DNA from: Oreocharis arfaki | Taxonomy: Eukaryota; Chordata; Aves; Passeriformes; Paramythiidae | Assembly (NCBI GenBank): GCA_013398015.1 | Contig: VZRR01008077.1 | Location: forward strand, 1,839,940 to 1,903,939 | DNA: 64,000 bases | Reading direction: 5' to 3' | Shown here: piece after piece, positions 24,283-36,200 of the stretch | Layout of the letters: every line of letters begins with the position of its first letter | How positions within the stretch are numbered: the first letter of the stretch is position 1 | The notes under the pieces: model-generated | Databases searched by the model: none | The model's input: the letters and a program-made list of their open reading frames with translations, nothing else | What the model was told of the DNA's origin: nothing | Translations under genes and position numbers: made by a program

Positions 24283-26028
24283 CTGGAAACAAAAGCAGAA
24301 ATATTCCTTTGACGCCCACCAGGCAATTTGTGTCACCTGGTTTTTCCAAGCCTGTGCCACGGGAGGTGTTCCTCAAGGGAAGAGGATGGGAAGCCAAATG
24401 CCATCTCAGTACACTGCAGTTAATTAAAGCTACTGAAGCTCTAACTGAAACTAAACCAACTTTTCCAATACACACTAAGAAATTATCTGGGATTACTTAT
24501 ATATCTTACTCAGTTCTGAATTTTTTCCAAAGCCAATGAACATTTGATATAGGCCCATTTCACAGCAACTGAAAACATGGTCTGATTCCCCTGCAATCTG
24601 AGGCACAGAGCAGGTTTATTTCTTTGGTCTGACCTCTCTGGGAATATTTTCATTCAGTAGAAACTAGTAATGTGTATTTGTGTAAATATTTTCCATGGAC
24701 GAGTTCAGTTTTATGGGGTTTGACTTGTTATGGAGATGCTAAAACTTCCTATCTTCAACACCCTGCTTAATATTTCTATCGAGGGAACAAGGCTCAGCCT
24801 TGCAATCTCAGTGGAAAGGAAATCAAAAGGCAAGAGTACACAGCAGCCTGCCAAAAAATAGTTCTGCAAGCTCCAAAGCCAACATCCTCAAAGAAATACT
24901 GCAAAATCCTTAATATTTTTGCTTATTCAAGCACAAGAAAGAAAAAAACCAAAATATAGTGGAGTCTCACTTATTACTTTTTATACTGTTAAAATCATTG
25001 TAGAAAATTTTTTCATGGCTTTGATTTGATGGTTTGATGGCATGAAACAGAAGGGCCTGAGTAGCAACTGGTGTAAAATGCCGTGCTTCCTTGAATTTCA
25101 AGGAAGCTGTACTGATTTTCAGCATCTAAAGATCTAAGTAATAACTGGTATTTTTAGTGTAGAGTTGTGCCTTGTGTGAGCAGCTAGCCTGAGTCAAGCT
25201 ACTTTCATTTCATATTCATTACTAAATTCTTGCCCAGCAAGATATATACAGAAAGACAACCTTTGATGATACAAATGTGTGCTTTGCTCTAGACTTCAGT
25301 GGAGCCTGTGGTGTTTATATAACCACAGAATTTGGGCCTTATTTTATTCTAACCTGATGAAACACAGGCTGTTATGTCAAACTCGGCAGAGCTGGGAAGG
25401 TGCCCCGAGGCAGGTGCAGGCACTGTGGAGAGCACCTCACCTTGCTGGGCATGAATTCCACGGTTCAGAGAGTGATGCAGCAGCTGCATCCAGGATGCAC
25501 AAGGCAGGGCATGAGGGCCAATGAACTGGGGAAGAAAAGTGCCCAACTCCCACAGCAGGAACAGACGGAACAGAGATGAAAACAAGTGAGCAAGGAATGA
25601 GGCTAAGAGGGCCAGAAACCAGAGGAAAAAAATGTGAAACATCTAGAATGGTCTTAAGACTGACTCTGAGGACACAGAAGGATGGAGGAGAGAAAGGAGG
25701 AAAGGATGAGTAAGTTTGTTGTGAGATGTAAGAGTGAAGGAGTTCAGGCCTCAGAGGCAGTTCTGCTGCTGCTGTTATATTTTTCAAGGCTGCCCAAGTC
25801 TGAGGTAATTGCCTGTGTGCAGGATGATACCCAAAAGACAGCTGTTCATCCTTCAGGGATCACAGAGCCTCAATCTGAGGCCAAGACACCGATGTAACAG
25901 CACAGACTCAGCCAGTGAGGGACAATCTGATACACCAAACTGTTAGGAAAAGATACTGGATCATGCTGATCTTGAACTGTAGGACCATGAGCTACTTCAG
26001 GTCAGATCCCAGCCTCCTCACTTCTCAC
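24283..26028 (-). other. Intron between window exons 10 and 11 (1.7 kb)
   Basis: Contains the intronic half of the duplicated segment (25881-26028) and a perfect 23-bp palindrome at 25085-25107. The stretch 25380-25560 is relatively GC-rich without a recognisable identity. Confidence 0.65.
25085..25107. repeat. Perfect 23-bp palindrome (11-bp arms, 1-nt centre)
   Basis: GCTTCCTTGAA is followed by a single T and then its exact reverse complement TTCAAGGAAGC. Each arm contains a TTC-N3-GAA motif, the pattern recognised by STAT factors. Whether it is bound or simply forms a cruciform is not knowable from sequence. Confidence 0.9.
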
Positions 26029-26079
26029 CTGGCTATGGAGTTGCCAAGGCCTGTAGTCCTCTTCAGCACATCTCCGATC
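25881..26079. repeat. Source copy of a 199-bp direct duplication (exon 10 end plus intron)
   Basis: These 199 bases match 32132-32330 in the same orientation with no gaps and only two substitutions (25908 T versus 32159 C; 25963 A versus 32214 G), 197 of 199 identical. This copy is judged the original because its exon part (26029-26079) continues into the complete exon 10 and its acceptor, while the other copy is cut off. Confidence 0.97.
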
Positions 26080-26146
26080 AAAAATGGACTTGTAGTCAAC
26101 TTTCACCAGCTGCCACTCGGAGCGGTGGCTGAAATGTCCAAACACA
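26029..26146 (-). CDS. SORCS1: SORCS1 window exon 10 (end of propeller, first 10CC cysteine)
   Basis: This 118-nt exon begins with the T of a split threonine codon and ends in phase 0. It encodes VFGHFSHRSEWQLVKVDYKS, then IFDRRCAEEDYRPWQLHSQ. VFGHFS..SEWxLVKVDY is the conserved last propeller strand of SORCS proteins. RRC supplies the first cysteine of the 10CC module. The acceptor is ttctgtag and the donor GTGAGA. The last 51 nt (17 codons, from D of DRRC to the final Q) plus the donor are duplicated in the intron between exons 5 and 6. Confidence 0.97.
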
Positions 26147-27138
26147 CTACAGAATGCAGCAGGAAGAACACACAATAAAAGGAAGTCTGGTAGTTACAAA
26201 GGTACAGTCACCACAATTTCCTACAGAGATCAGTTGCTTTAGGAGTGACAGTCCTACTCATTTTCACTGGATTGACAAAGTGGAAGAGAACTTAGCCTGC
26301 GAAATATCTATAACCCTACCAGAAACTGTAAAATTGCATGTAGCTTTTATTCTGTTCCCTAAGACCCTCCCACTTATGACAATATCCTAAATGACTCAAC
26401 TTGAAGAGAAGAGTCGAGAAGACTTGATGTGGGGCTGGAGACAGCAATACCTTCAAGAGTTTTATCTCAGTTGTAAGCTTTGGGAATTCCTTCCATGCAA
26501 ATTAAAATCAGAACCTGAAGGAACATTCTTCATACATCTTTATTAGCTCAGGTTAGTTTCCAGGCCACATATTCTGCTTATTACAGGTCAGTCAGAAATT
26601 GAATTTACCTCCTGTTTTTACAAATCTGATCTCAGATAAAATATCACAGTTTCTGGCACGATGAGTCCAGATTTATGCATCGTGCAGAACTCAGCATAAC
26701 ACGTTGAAACTAAACATAATTTTTCATGAGTCAGCCTCCAGGCAACATTTTGTCATTCATTTTTACAAAAGAATGTCTTCATTTATCTGTGTCTCATTTA
26801 AAAAAAAGAATGTAGCAGCAAAAACACAGTTATCAAAATACCTCACCGTTTTTCTCTCCAATATTAATCTGTCAAGAGTAACTCTGCTTTATACCACATT
26901 CAATTTGAGGAGTCAGGTTTCATGCTGATAAGCTAAGTGATAATGTGTTTGCAGCTTGCAAGGAACCATGTTGCTAATCCTGCAATCGTATCACAAACAA
27001 AGTGATGATTTAGCAACAGAAGACTGCACACCCTTCGCCTCAGATCGTACTTGGTTTGGTCCCCACCCAGAAATGCCACTTCCAAAAAACAGTGTGTGGT
27101 TCCCCTCTCAACAGCATCACTATGGCATGCTCACTTAC
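26147..27138 (-). other. Intron between window exons 9 and 10 (992 bp)
   Basis: AT-rich intron with no recognisable repeat or gene. Confidence 0.65.
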
Positions 27139-27246
27139 GTCATGATGAGGGTTTCCTCTCCGGGCTCCCCTAAAACTCCATCTACAAACAGTGGGAGGGA
27201 TGTGAAACTGTACTTGCTCCAAGATCTCCCTTCATCAAAACTTAAC
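27139..27246 (-). CDS. SORCS1: SORCS1 window exon 9 (VPS10 domain, Asp-box)
   Basis: This 108-nt exon starts with the G that completes a split tryptophan codon and ends with AC of a split threonine codon. It encodes LSFDEGRSWSKYSFTSLPLF followed by VDGVLGEPGEETLIM. SFDEGRSW is a complete Asp-box turn. The acceptor is tcctctag and the donor GTAAGT. The block LGEPGEETLIM is the SORCS1 form. It encodes the penultimate part of the propeller. Confidence 0.97.
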
Positions 27247-28204
27247 CTAGAGGAGAAAGCAGAATTAGTGTCTTCTAGTCCACTACAGCTGCTATGAAGA
27301 AAACAGCTTCTCTTACTGGATTCTGACTTTTTCAGTTCTTTAAATAACTATTTTTTGGGGAAGCATCATAAATCAAAGCATTGGTCAAGCTTGTCTGGCA
27401 TCATACCACTAATGCAAGGATAATATTTAACTGGCAGAAAGTAGTAGTTATGTTAAAAATTGGTGCTCTAAGGGCAAAATGTAGCCTAAGGAGAAGATTT
27501 TTTTTTAAATAAACAAGTGATTTTGAACATCTTGTTTTTGAGTCCCCAGTATAAAATATTTCAAGGAGGTTAGTCTTCTGGAGCACGACAGTTTCTTCAG
27601 AGCAGCAGTCCTCCTTGTGGGGAGTGTAAGTGAAAGCCTGGAACCACTCATCGTTTCTTAAGGCTTGGGTCAGGGTGTTTCAGATTCTGATATGACACTG
27701 ACTGTGGTGGAAGTAAATAATGCAGAACAGCACAAAACTATACTCTACCTCCTCACTCAAGAGTGCTAACTGGTGAGGACACTTTTGCATTACCAGTTAT
27801 ATAACCCTGTAGCTATTCAACAAAATTCTGGTTCCTAAGTGCTGCCTGCCACATAGAAGGCAAGTTCATGAATAACTTTGAAAATTAAGACTACTTTGGT
27901 AACTTGATGAGAGACAAAGGCATAAATCATATATATGTATTTTGTAAACAACCACAAGAAGCCAAGCTGTGGTAAACCAGGAGCGTTGTGGAATCACACT
28001 GATGATATCTCAGATCTGGCCAAGCCAAAATTATGTAAACTGTAATTTCTAGGATTTCTTATCTTTATCTCACTTAATGTTTGCCAGTATCTTAACTAAT
28101 GCTTTCTAGATTATAGCTGCAGAAGACTGGATGCCTACTAACTGCCTAATTCCTGGCTCCTGAAAAGAGGGACAGCAGACATTTAGCACAGATGGAGTCA
28201 TTAC
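27247..28204 (-). other. Intron between window exons 8 and 9 (958 bp)
   Basis: Ordinary AT-rich intron. I see no repeat or gene. Confidence 0.65.
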
Positions 28205-28296
28205 CAGAGGTGTCTGATAGGCAGAGATGTGTGTTTCATGGCAACGAGAACTCCACCTTGATCCAGGTACAGAACACTGTGCTCTTCCTCAAAGAT
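28205..28296 (-). CDS. SORCS1: SORCS1 window exon 8 (VPS10 domain)
   Basis: This 92-nt exon encodes IFEEEHSVLYLDQGGVLVAM followed by KHTSLPIRHL, and ends with TG of a tryptophan codon completed by exon 9. The acceptor is an A/T-rich tract ending ccag; the donor is GTAATG. The peptide agrees with remembered mammalian SORCS1 across its whole length and differs from SORCS3 (DEEYNVWFLDWGG). It forms a propeller strand pair. Confidence 0.97.
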
Positions 28297-29496
28297 CTGG
28301 AAAAAAAATGTATTTATTTAAACCTATTATCCTCAGTGTCAGGAAATTGTCACAGTTCTTTAAGTAGGATCATGACAGAGGACAGTAATGTGCTAAGAAA
28401 ATTATAAAGTAGAGGAAATTATACATATAGTTTCTGGACTTGGTTTTTTATTGTTTGGGGTTTTTTCCCATAGTTTTTCCAGGTCCATGGAAAATTCATT
28501 CTTCCCCTGCTTGACAGAAAGTTAGAAATATGATTTTTTTGCAAGGATCAACAATTCCTGTCCTTTCGATGACAAATTTTTGTTTAAAGAAGAATTTAAT
28601 GTGTTTGCACATGTCTGGCCCTATCTCAAATAATTGATTTAGACAGAAAAATGAGGCTGGTCAAACACTGAAAAATAATTAGATTCTTGGATTATCAAAT
28701 ATTGGAAAAGATTTTCTCTCCCTGTGTCTTTTTTGTATTAACTTCCTGCAAACATCTGCTCTCCAGTCTACATAGCAGCATTTGTTAGTCTGAGAAAGTT
28801 ACTCATTCTCTCCATGACTTGATATCCCTTTCAGAAAATAGGAAGGACAGAATTTCCTGATCTGAGGACAAACACATTAGAGGGTGTTTCTTAACAGGTG
28901 AGACTCCACTAAGTATTAGTAACTAGATATAACTTCATCATCCAGTCTCTTTCCACAATTAAAGGAGAGGTAGGTAGCTTTGGAACAAGGTGAACTGAAT
29001 TCTGTCTTTTTCTGGATTAGCTTAAGAGCAAGGCAAAATAATCCATTTATACGGACAGCAAACTTTGGACAACTCAGCTTAGGTGAAATGAGTCCCACAT
29101 GGAGTCAGAAAAATTAGACCAGTGCAACTGCTGATTTTTGGGTAAGTATAGTCATGGACAAAGAGAAAAATGGTTTAGTTGATATGAGGGATGTACGACA
29201 GTAAAAGGTAACACTTTCTCTCCCCGTATTATTAATAATTTATTCTGTTCTCTTTGCTACTGGGTTAAACCGAAGTCAAACTGAGGAGAATAATAATTTT
29301 CTGTTATATGAAGTCTAACAACATATTCAGTCTTTCTTTGAACATCTCTGTACCTTTGAGAAGGGAAGATTACTCTTTTGTAAAGATTTGCAAAGAGCTA
29401 CTGTGAGCCAAATGAAACAAAAATTGACAGATTGAATCTACTTTTATGACATTTCCTATGATTAGTATTTAAACCAGGTGATTCTGTGTCATTTAC
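28297..29496 (-). other. Intron between window exons 7 and 8 (1.2 kb)
   Basis: AT-rich intron with a possible reversed MIR-like remnant at 28783-28857. No gene seen. Confidence 0.6.
28783..28857 (-). mobile_element. Possible MIR-like remnant, reversed
   Basis: AAAGTTACTCATTCTCTCCA followed by TTTCAGAAAATAGGAAGGAC resembles the complement of the MIR 3' half. Weak. Confidence 0.35.
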
Positions 29497-29573
29497 CTGC
29501 CTCCAAGTGTTCCCAGCATCAGAAGTAACAAACATGCTGATGTCGTTGTCTGACAGTTCAGAGCCTATATTAC
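29497..29573 (-). CDS. SORCS1: SORCS1 window exon 7 (VPS10 domain, Asp-box)
   Basis: This 77-nt exon begins with two bases completing a glycine codon and ends in phase 0. It encodes NIGSELSDNDISMFVTSDAG and then NTWRQ. TSDAGNTW is a textbook Asp-box turn. The acceptor is cttacag and the donor GTAAAT. SELSDxDISMF is the SORCS1 form (SORCS3 is remembered as PELSYTDIGVF). Small exons carrying one Asp-box each are normal in this gene family. Confidence 0.97.
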
Positions 29574-30041
29574 CTGTAAGGTGAGCACTGGTTAGTGACG
29601 GAACCCGCTCAGATACAGCAGAATTAGCAAATCAGGGGAGCAAATCTATCCATTTATTTTGCAATTGTAGAACTTCTGGGTTTGGGAGAAAAATGAGAGG
29701 GAAGGCAAGAGGGAAGAAGGAAGGTATTCAGTTTGAAAAAATTTATATAAAAGACCGGATACATACAACTCTACACACCTCCACATGCAAAGGAAATGCC
29801 TTGATTTGATCTTAATGCTCACAGGAGTAGAGGACTAGACATGATCCCCTCAGTCTTGAAGGCTAGTTTCCATAAAAAGCATATGACAAGCTGAAGACCC
29901 ATAAGGAGTTTAATTTGACAGCCTGCCTCCTTTCCCAGTACTGGTGGTGTGACACCCCACAGCCACCCAACACCCTCCACAAACTCCAGAGCTTGTCCAG
30001 GTTTGCACATCATACACAGGCAATTTTGAAATGTTTCATAC
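29574..30041 (-). other. Intron between window exons 6 and 7 (468 bp)
   Basis: The shortest intron of the set. It is purine-rich on the plus strand near 29690-29740 and shows no repeat or gene. Confidence 0.7.
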
Positions 30042-30144
30042 CTGAAGCTACAATAATACTGGGGGCAGTGTCTCGGCTGGCGATGTTTCCTGAGGTATAG
30101 GGGTTGTCTGAGACCTTCAAGTGAAGATGAAGGGAGCAATAGGG
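30042..30144 (-). CDS. SORCS1: SORCS1 window exon 6 (VPS10 domain)
   Basis: This 103-nt exon encodes PYCSLHLHLKVSDNPYTSGN followed by IASRDTAPSIIVAS, plus one base of the glycine codon finished by exon 7. The acceptor is tctccatag and the donor GTATGA. The alternating HLHL strand and DTAP block are diagnostic for the SORCS subgroup, and KVSxNPYTSG with SIIVAS points to SORCS1. The early cysteine probably bonds with the HCLL cysteine of exon 5. Confidence 0.97.
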
Positions 30145-31852
30145 CTATGGAGAAAGGGGAAATAAAAATAAAAATCAGATACAACAATGTATGCTCCTAT
30201 TTCTACAGGCTTAGAAACATAACAGTGTCTTTCTGTATTTCTTCCTAATCATTGCATTCAGTAACCCTTAGGAAGGCACAGCCACTTTGCTATCATTTTC
30301 TGACACAACCCATTCCCAGTGGGGAACTGATCCACCAGGCTGAAACTCTCTCCCAAGGACAAGATCTTTGAGGCTGTACCTCAAAGGAGGGGACCAGGCT
30401 TGCAGGCATCCAGGGCAGGTGATGGTAAGGACTACCTGATTCTCCTGGCTCCTACTCTTTGAGAAGCAATCATGGATGCAGATATGAAATGACTCTCTGA
30501 TCACCACCGCCCAAGGTATCTCTGAAACAAGAAGCAGTATAACCCCACTGGTGTGGTGCTGAATCACCTCTAATTAGCCAAGAAAAACAACTTATTTCAT
30601 ACCATTTCTTTTTGACATATGACTGTCCTGAAATGCACTGCAATAAATACAAGGAAGTACCACGACTGGAAAGTGTTAGTTTCATGTTTAAAGCAAAGCT
30701 TCATTGCCCATCAGGATGTGACCTTTAAGATTTCAATACAAATACATCCATGGAAACTTCACCTATTTGCTATTGATTTTGTATGCTGGGTACTCAGGTA
30801 AGACACGACTGGTACAGAATAAATCAGCTGAGCAAGAGGGTGAGACAGACAGGCAGCTTTTTCAAAGCTGCCGTTACAATTCCCTCCAAATCTGTAATGT
30901 GATAATTTCTGAAAATTTCTGAATGCTATTTCCTTCACTCGGGTTTTATTCCCAGCATTTTTTTTTTCTTTCAAAACTCATGAAGAGCCCTTCATGAAAC
31001 ATGCTAAGGTGAAGAGCAGGGGAAAATTACCTGCAAGAAAACCTGAAGCAAACTGACCCAATCAAGGTGGACATCACACAGGAACAGAACTGGGACAAAG
31101 CCCATGCTTCAGCTTGCCCAGCTCTGCAAGAGAAAGAGGGGCTGTGCAGAGGGACCTTCAGGCTCAAAGGAGGCAGGTTTTCCTGAATAATACCAGCTGC
31201 CTAAAGGCTAGATCTGCAGCCCCAAGAGTCTGGCAGGCTTCCTCTGCAGGAGACCTAGTCCCATAGGTCACTGGGGGAAGACCACTTATCCATCCCATCT
31301 CAGAGTAGGTGAATACGACTGAAATGAGAATTGCCCTGTGGAGAATGGCAGGGTTCTTTTGGCAAAGGCAAGTGGGTGGTGAGGAGAGATGGGAGCTCTC
31401 ACTTATGTGAGACAGGAATAGGGGACGTGGGCTGTGCAGCAGGGAACACAAGCTGCCAAGTGGAATGCACTGAGCAGCTTAACTCCAAGTGACAGCCTTG
31501 CGAGGGCAGCCGCTGGAGCAGCCCGGGGCGCCAGGAGGGAGTGGAAAACAAATTGAGCTGACATGAATGCAGGAAGTGGAAAAGCACTGCAAGAGCATGA
31601 ACTCTCTCCTTTTACATTTTGATAGGCTGTGAGAAGACTAAATAGAAAACATATTTTTAAAACTAATGTACTCCAAGCCCGCTTCAGCATTTTGAAGACG
31701 GAACCTAATGGCAACTTAGCCAATTCCCAACTCAGATAAGACCTTGTTAAGATTCAATCTTTGTGCTACCAGAAGTTTCCTTTCAAATTTATCTCATTTC
31801 ACAGATATAGCATATAGAAATGGAATATATCTCTCAAATATTAAAAGCCAGG

Positions 31853-31876
31853 CCATCTGTCTAACCAGACAGATGG
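31853..31876. repeat. Perfect hairpin, 10-bp stem and 4-nt loop
   Basis: CCATCTGTCT, loop AACC, then the exact reverse complement AGACAGATGG. The outer flanks AAAAG and CTTTTT are also complementary with an offset. It lies about 255 bp from the edge of the truncated exon copy. Confidence 0.85.
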
Positions 31877-32131
31877 TCTTTTTTAGTGGCGCAACTTCTT
31901 ACTGGTTGGGGTGCAGTAATTCTTAGAGTCTCTAGTGACAACTGGGTGTGGTGTGAAAACCAGCCTTTCCTCTCCTAGCCAAACACCTGAAGTTACTGCC
32001 AATGGCCACCCTACATCCTGTGCTAGCATTCTCTTCATCCCTGATGTACACCTTCTTCACCTCTGTCCTTATAGTCCATCAACAGATATTTTTCCAGCTG
32101 TTCTGTGTTCTGCTGGTCCTTTTATCTCCCT

Positions 32132-32330
32132 CCAAGACACCGATGTAACAGCACAGACCCAGCCAGTGAGGGACAATCTGATACACCAAACTGTTAGGAA
32201 AAGATACTGGATCGTGCTGATCTTGAACTGTAGGACCATGAGCTACTTCAGGTCAGATCCCAGCCTCCTCACTTCTCACCTGGCTATGGAGTTGCCAAGG
32301 CCTGTAGTCCTCTTCAGCACATCTCCGATC
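32132..32330 (-). pseudogene. Truncated exon 10 copy with donor site, in the exon 5-6 intron
   Basis: A second copy of 25881-26079 in the same orientation, with 197 of 199 bases identical. On the minus strand it holds the last 51 nt of exon 10 (17 codons, DRRCAEEDYRPWQLHSQ), an unchanged GTGAGA donor and 148 nt of the following intron. The true acceptor and the first 67 nt of the exon are absent. The nearest upstream AG (gagctag) overlaps the copy's first base and would give a 50-nt exon, shifting the frame between exons 5 and 6; its pyrimidine tract is poor. It is therefore probably silent. Such close identity suggests a recent event, or an assembly fault. Confidence 0.9.
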
Positions 32331-32542
32331 TAGCTCCCACAGCTTACATACAGACATCTCACTGGTTTTCAGAATTTTCATCAATTGTCTCTGTCCTTTT
32401 TTTTTTTACTAACCAGCTACTAAAATAATTATTACTACCAGAATCACGGGTTTGTGTTTCCCTGTCATTGCCTAGTTCCCAGCTGTGCCAACTGCTGCAC
32501 AGCCACCAAGGGAAAGACAACCACGGCATGGAGCATTTAGAC

Positions 32543-32586
32543 CCTAGACAGAAGATAAAGCACACCTAGACAGAAGATAAAGCACA
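32543..32586. repeat. Perfect 22-bp tandem duplication
   Basis: The 22-bp unit CCTAGACAGAAGATAAAGCA plus CA is present twice with no difference and no spacer. It lies 212 bp beyond the truncated exon copy. Confidence 0.95.
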
Positions 32587-33102
32587 GGTGATGTAGCGCA
32601 TTGCTCTGCTTACTGCCACAGTTTTTACAATTATGCTGGATTTCATTACCTGCTTCCCAACATTTTCAAGCCAGCACTCTTATGCTCCCCTCTTAGGAAG
32701 CTCATCAGCCCTTAGTAAAATTTCTCATAAAGATCCACAAACTCACTTTTAGCTGTTCTGTAAAGCCCACCTGAACTGTCTCCAATGGCATGACACGTAC
32801 AAACCAGCTATTAGTGGCTGTCCCTCATCAGAAGTGGGAGAAAGTATTATAACACAAGGATGATGCTGGTCACCATTCACAAACCTAGGGATAGTCACAG
32901 TATTTGCTCACCTGCAATAGCAAAGAGCAATGAAAAGAGATGAACACTTCCAAGAGAGATATTCAAAACACCTCAGATGCTTTAAATACTCTGTAGCAGA
33001 TGGCACAAACGCCCCCCTTATGAGAAAAGGTTCTTTATCCTGAAATCCTTATAAACTCATACAGAAAAGACAAAAAAAATGTGGGAGGGAATAAACAGAT
33101 GT

Positions 33103-33232
33103 CTGGGGAAGTGAGGCACAGAAAATAAATTACTTGAGCAAGGTCACGTAGGAAAGTGGAGATAGGCCCAAAAATTGAATCAAGATTCTCCTGAGATTCA
33201 GCCCTGTGTTCGAACCACAAGTCCATCCTTGA
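33103..33232 (+). mobile_element. MIR-like ancient SINE remnant
   Basis: GGGGAAGTGAGGCACAGAAA, then ACTTGAGCAAGGTCACGTAG, then a TTCGAACCACAAG end match the MIR 3' half in the correct order. This is the best-preserved MIR-like copy in the window. Confidence 0.65.
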
Positions 33233-36200
33233 AAGCTAACTGATTAACTCTCCCAGACAAATGCTCATTTCTTGCCAGACAGAAGTTAACCTCAGTTAAC
33301 CACTTCACAACACATGATAAGTATCAAATAAACCAGCGTCTTCAGGATAAAGTACCTTGGCAGCTATTTCATGAAAATTAAGTGTATTCATCTTAGGAAA
33401 TAGGTGGTAAGGACATGAAAAACAAAACCCTGGGATTTGATGGATTTTCATTGCTTTCCCCTGTCCTCTTTATTCAGAACTGTCTCACAAAAAAATGCGA
33501 AGAAGTTCTGAGTCCCTATGAAAAACCACCTTGAGTGTACTGTCAGCAGAGGGATGGTTCTGCCTGGCTCGCCCTCTGCTTCAACCCGATTCCTTCTTAA
33601 CCTCCTTAGCCAACAACTCAGCTGCTTCGTACTTATTTCTGTTTTAATTCTCACTTAGTTGAGGTTTAAGGACTGGATGCAGAGAGGACACAGCAGTGCA
33701 CTCACAGGCTGGGGACTGCACTGTCACTCTGGGAAATGGCAGATCCCATTTTGCCAATGAGCTGGAACATCCATCATTGCTGAGTCCTGAGCTATTGCTG
33801 GAGACAATTGTGCTGAAAACCAGCAGTGGGAAAGCATTAGTATTTGCTGTGGAGCAAGGATGGGAGCTAAACTACATGTACAATGGACTATGAAGAATTC
33901 ACTTATCGACGCCGTAAGAAAAAGCAGGATCGTGTCAGGAACAGTTATGTCCGGAAGGAAAAGGAGAAATTGACATAAGGAGGTAAAACTGGTGATGCAG
34001 AGGTGGCTAAAGAGGTGAGTAGAGTTTGTGAAGTGTTTAAATGCTAAATTATATCACACTGACAAGGAACAGAATTGCCTCAGAGCAGAGGAAAATTCCT
34101 TTTCTCCACATTTTGCCTCAGCAGAAAACATTCATGTATCTCTGACTTATTTCCAGGAATGTACACTTATAGGGCTTTTGCTTCAAAAATTTCCTTCCCT
34201 CCCACTCCCAACTTCCGTGGTTTATTGTCTATAATTTCTAGAATTCTTTGATTTCATATTTTTCATCTTTCCCACCATTAAATGTGAACCTCAGACGGGA
34301 TTTTTAAATAACTTGTCTCTCTTGCAGAATTGCTATTTCTCTTTGTGGTTTGGTACATTTTCTGTACTTCTATCCCTCCCTTTCTACAGCAGGCAGACTG
34401 CCTGTTCCTGTAAAAACCTAAAAAGTTAGTTTAGTTCAGATTTCAGCTGTTTGCTTTCTTTTAAATTTGCAACTTGACCACCTGAGACTCCGAATGCTCA
34501 GCTGAGGTTTCCTGCTCCTCTGCCATTCCAAAAGCTTGTGAAAACCTAAACATGGAGGAGTGCTTAGACAATGAAAGAGGCCTCTTGCCTGTTTTACCCA
34601 ATGTTACGGGAAGAGAAAAAATAAACATGGCTAAATATTTCTCTGGCCTTATCACAGGAAGGGCTGATAAATTACTTTCCATTCTTCTGAAAGGACGAAG
34701 ACTGAGATACAAAGTTAAAGTCCACTGAGGATCTTTCCCTTAGCACCCTCAAATCACAGAACAATTCCTACACTCCAGCCCAAGTCACAGAGCACTTAAG
34801 AAGTGTAAACATCTTGACAAGCCTCCACCATGCTTGCATAGGTGGAAGTAATTCTCAGAGCAAGTACATGGTTGCATAGAGAGCAAAATAAAAATGAACT
34901 AATGTTTAAATAGTGGTTTATGCACAGCGGAGCTCCAAGGATGTAAATGCAATCCACAGAGAGCCACGAGCTTCTCTGGGTCAGTTCTCACTGTGTCCCT
35001 ACAAGCGCCCATGCTTCTGCTCCTCCTCTTGACCCTTTGTCTGGCTTGTTCAAATTTACTACCCTCAAGGGAATTCCAGCTGGTTCAGGCATATCTGGTC
35101 TAATTTTAAATGATGTTCATTGTGTTCTCTGGTGCCCATGGGTATAGCACCAGATACAGTACGGATGGGAAGGCTTAAGGGAGCCATAACTCACTCTGAC
35201 ACATAAGAACTGTCCATTTCTGTTTCATACACAGATATATGACCACTTCCATTATATAATGGGCAATTACAGGCAGGCATAGCCTTGGATACAAAATACC
35301 CAGTTCCAGCAAACAACTGTTCCGTAAGGGCCACAAGAGCAGTATCCCTTGCTCACTTACAACCAGAATGGCAAGTCAGACTTTGCATGATCAATGCACA
35401 AAAATACCAGGAAAGACCTCTCAGAACTCTAACTTCAAATTTATGGAAAAAAAATAAAGTCTACTTCTATTGTTTTACTTGCCTATGTGGGTTTTTTTTT
35501 CCTTCTTCTTCTTCCTTGCCAGCCCCCTAGAATATTACACTGTCATATCATATTAAAAAACTCCTGCGTTTCTGATAAAATTGGTTATAATTTGAGAAGG
35601 TCAAGATGTCATTTTTTTACTGAATATGTTCACGTGATTTAAAACTAGATTATACAATCTATTTGAAACACAAAGGCTTCTTTACATAGTCTCTTCTAAG
35701 GAATTGAATTGTTTTATGCCTGCAAAGTTTTTTGCATGTCATCTTTTTTGGTTTTCACCTCATAGAAACATCTAATTAAAAATTCACTTAGTTACAATTT
35801 TTAAAAACTTGAAAGAAGAAAACAAACCCAAACAAATTTAGTCATGCTCTGAAATAACTCTTCTGTCTTACATCCAGTCTTTCCTATTTGTTTTTCCCGA
35901 ACTGGACAGAAAATGAAGGGCTTGCATTTTGGCTCAATCCAAAAATCAATTATTTGAATAGCTTCAAATATTTATTCTTTGCTCTTGCAGCAGTGCATGA
36001 CATTCCGTTAAGAGATTAGTGTAGCATTCAGCTACAAAATATAATGCTGATTCAGATTCTAATGCCTCAAAATGAGAAACTTTTTTCTTTTTTAGATGGA
36101 AAACAACATGCAAGTACAGGACAGCAGCAGGAAGAGCAGTCTAAATAGTGTCCCTGATTCTGCCTGGAACCATATTAGAATTAGTATTATATGAGAGCTA

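Noticed and set aside
25915..26178. Similar plus-strand frames here and at 31935-32333 as a small gene family
   Set aside because: They are the antisense of SORCS1 exon 10 and of its duplicate; their similarity is only the DNA duplication.
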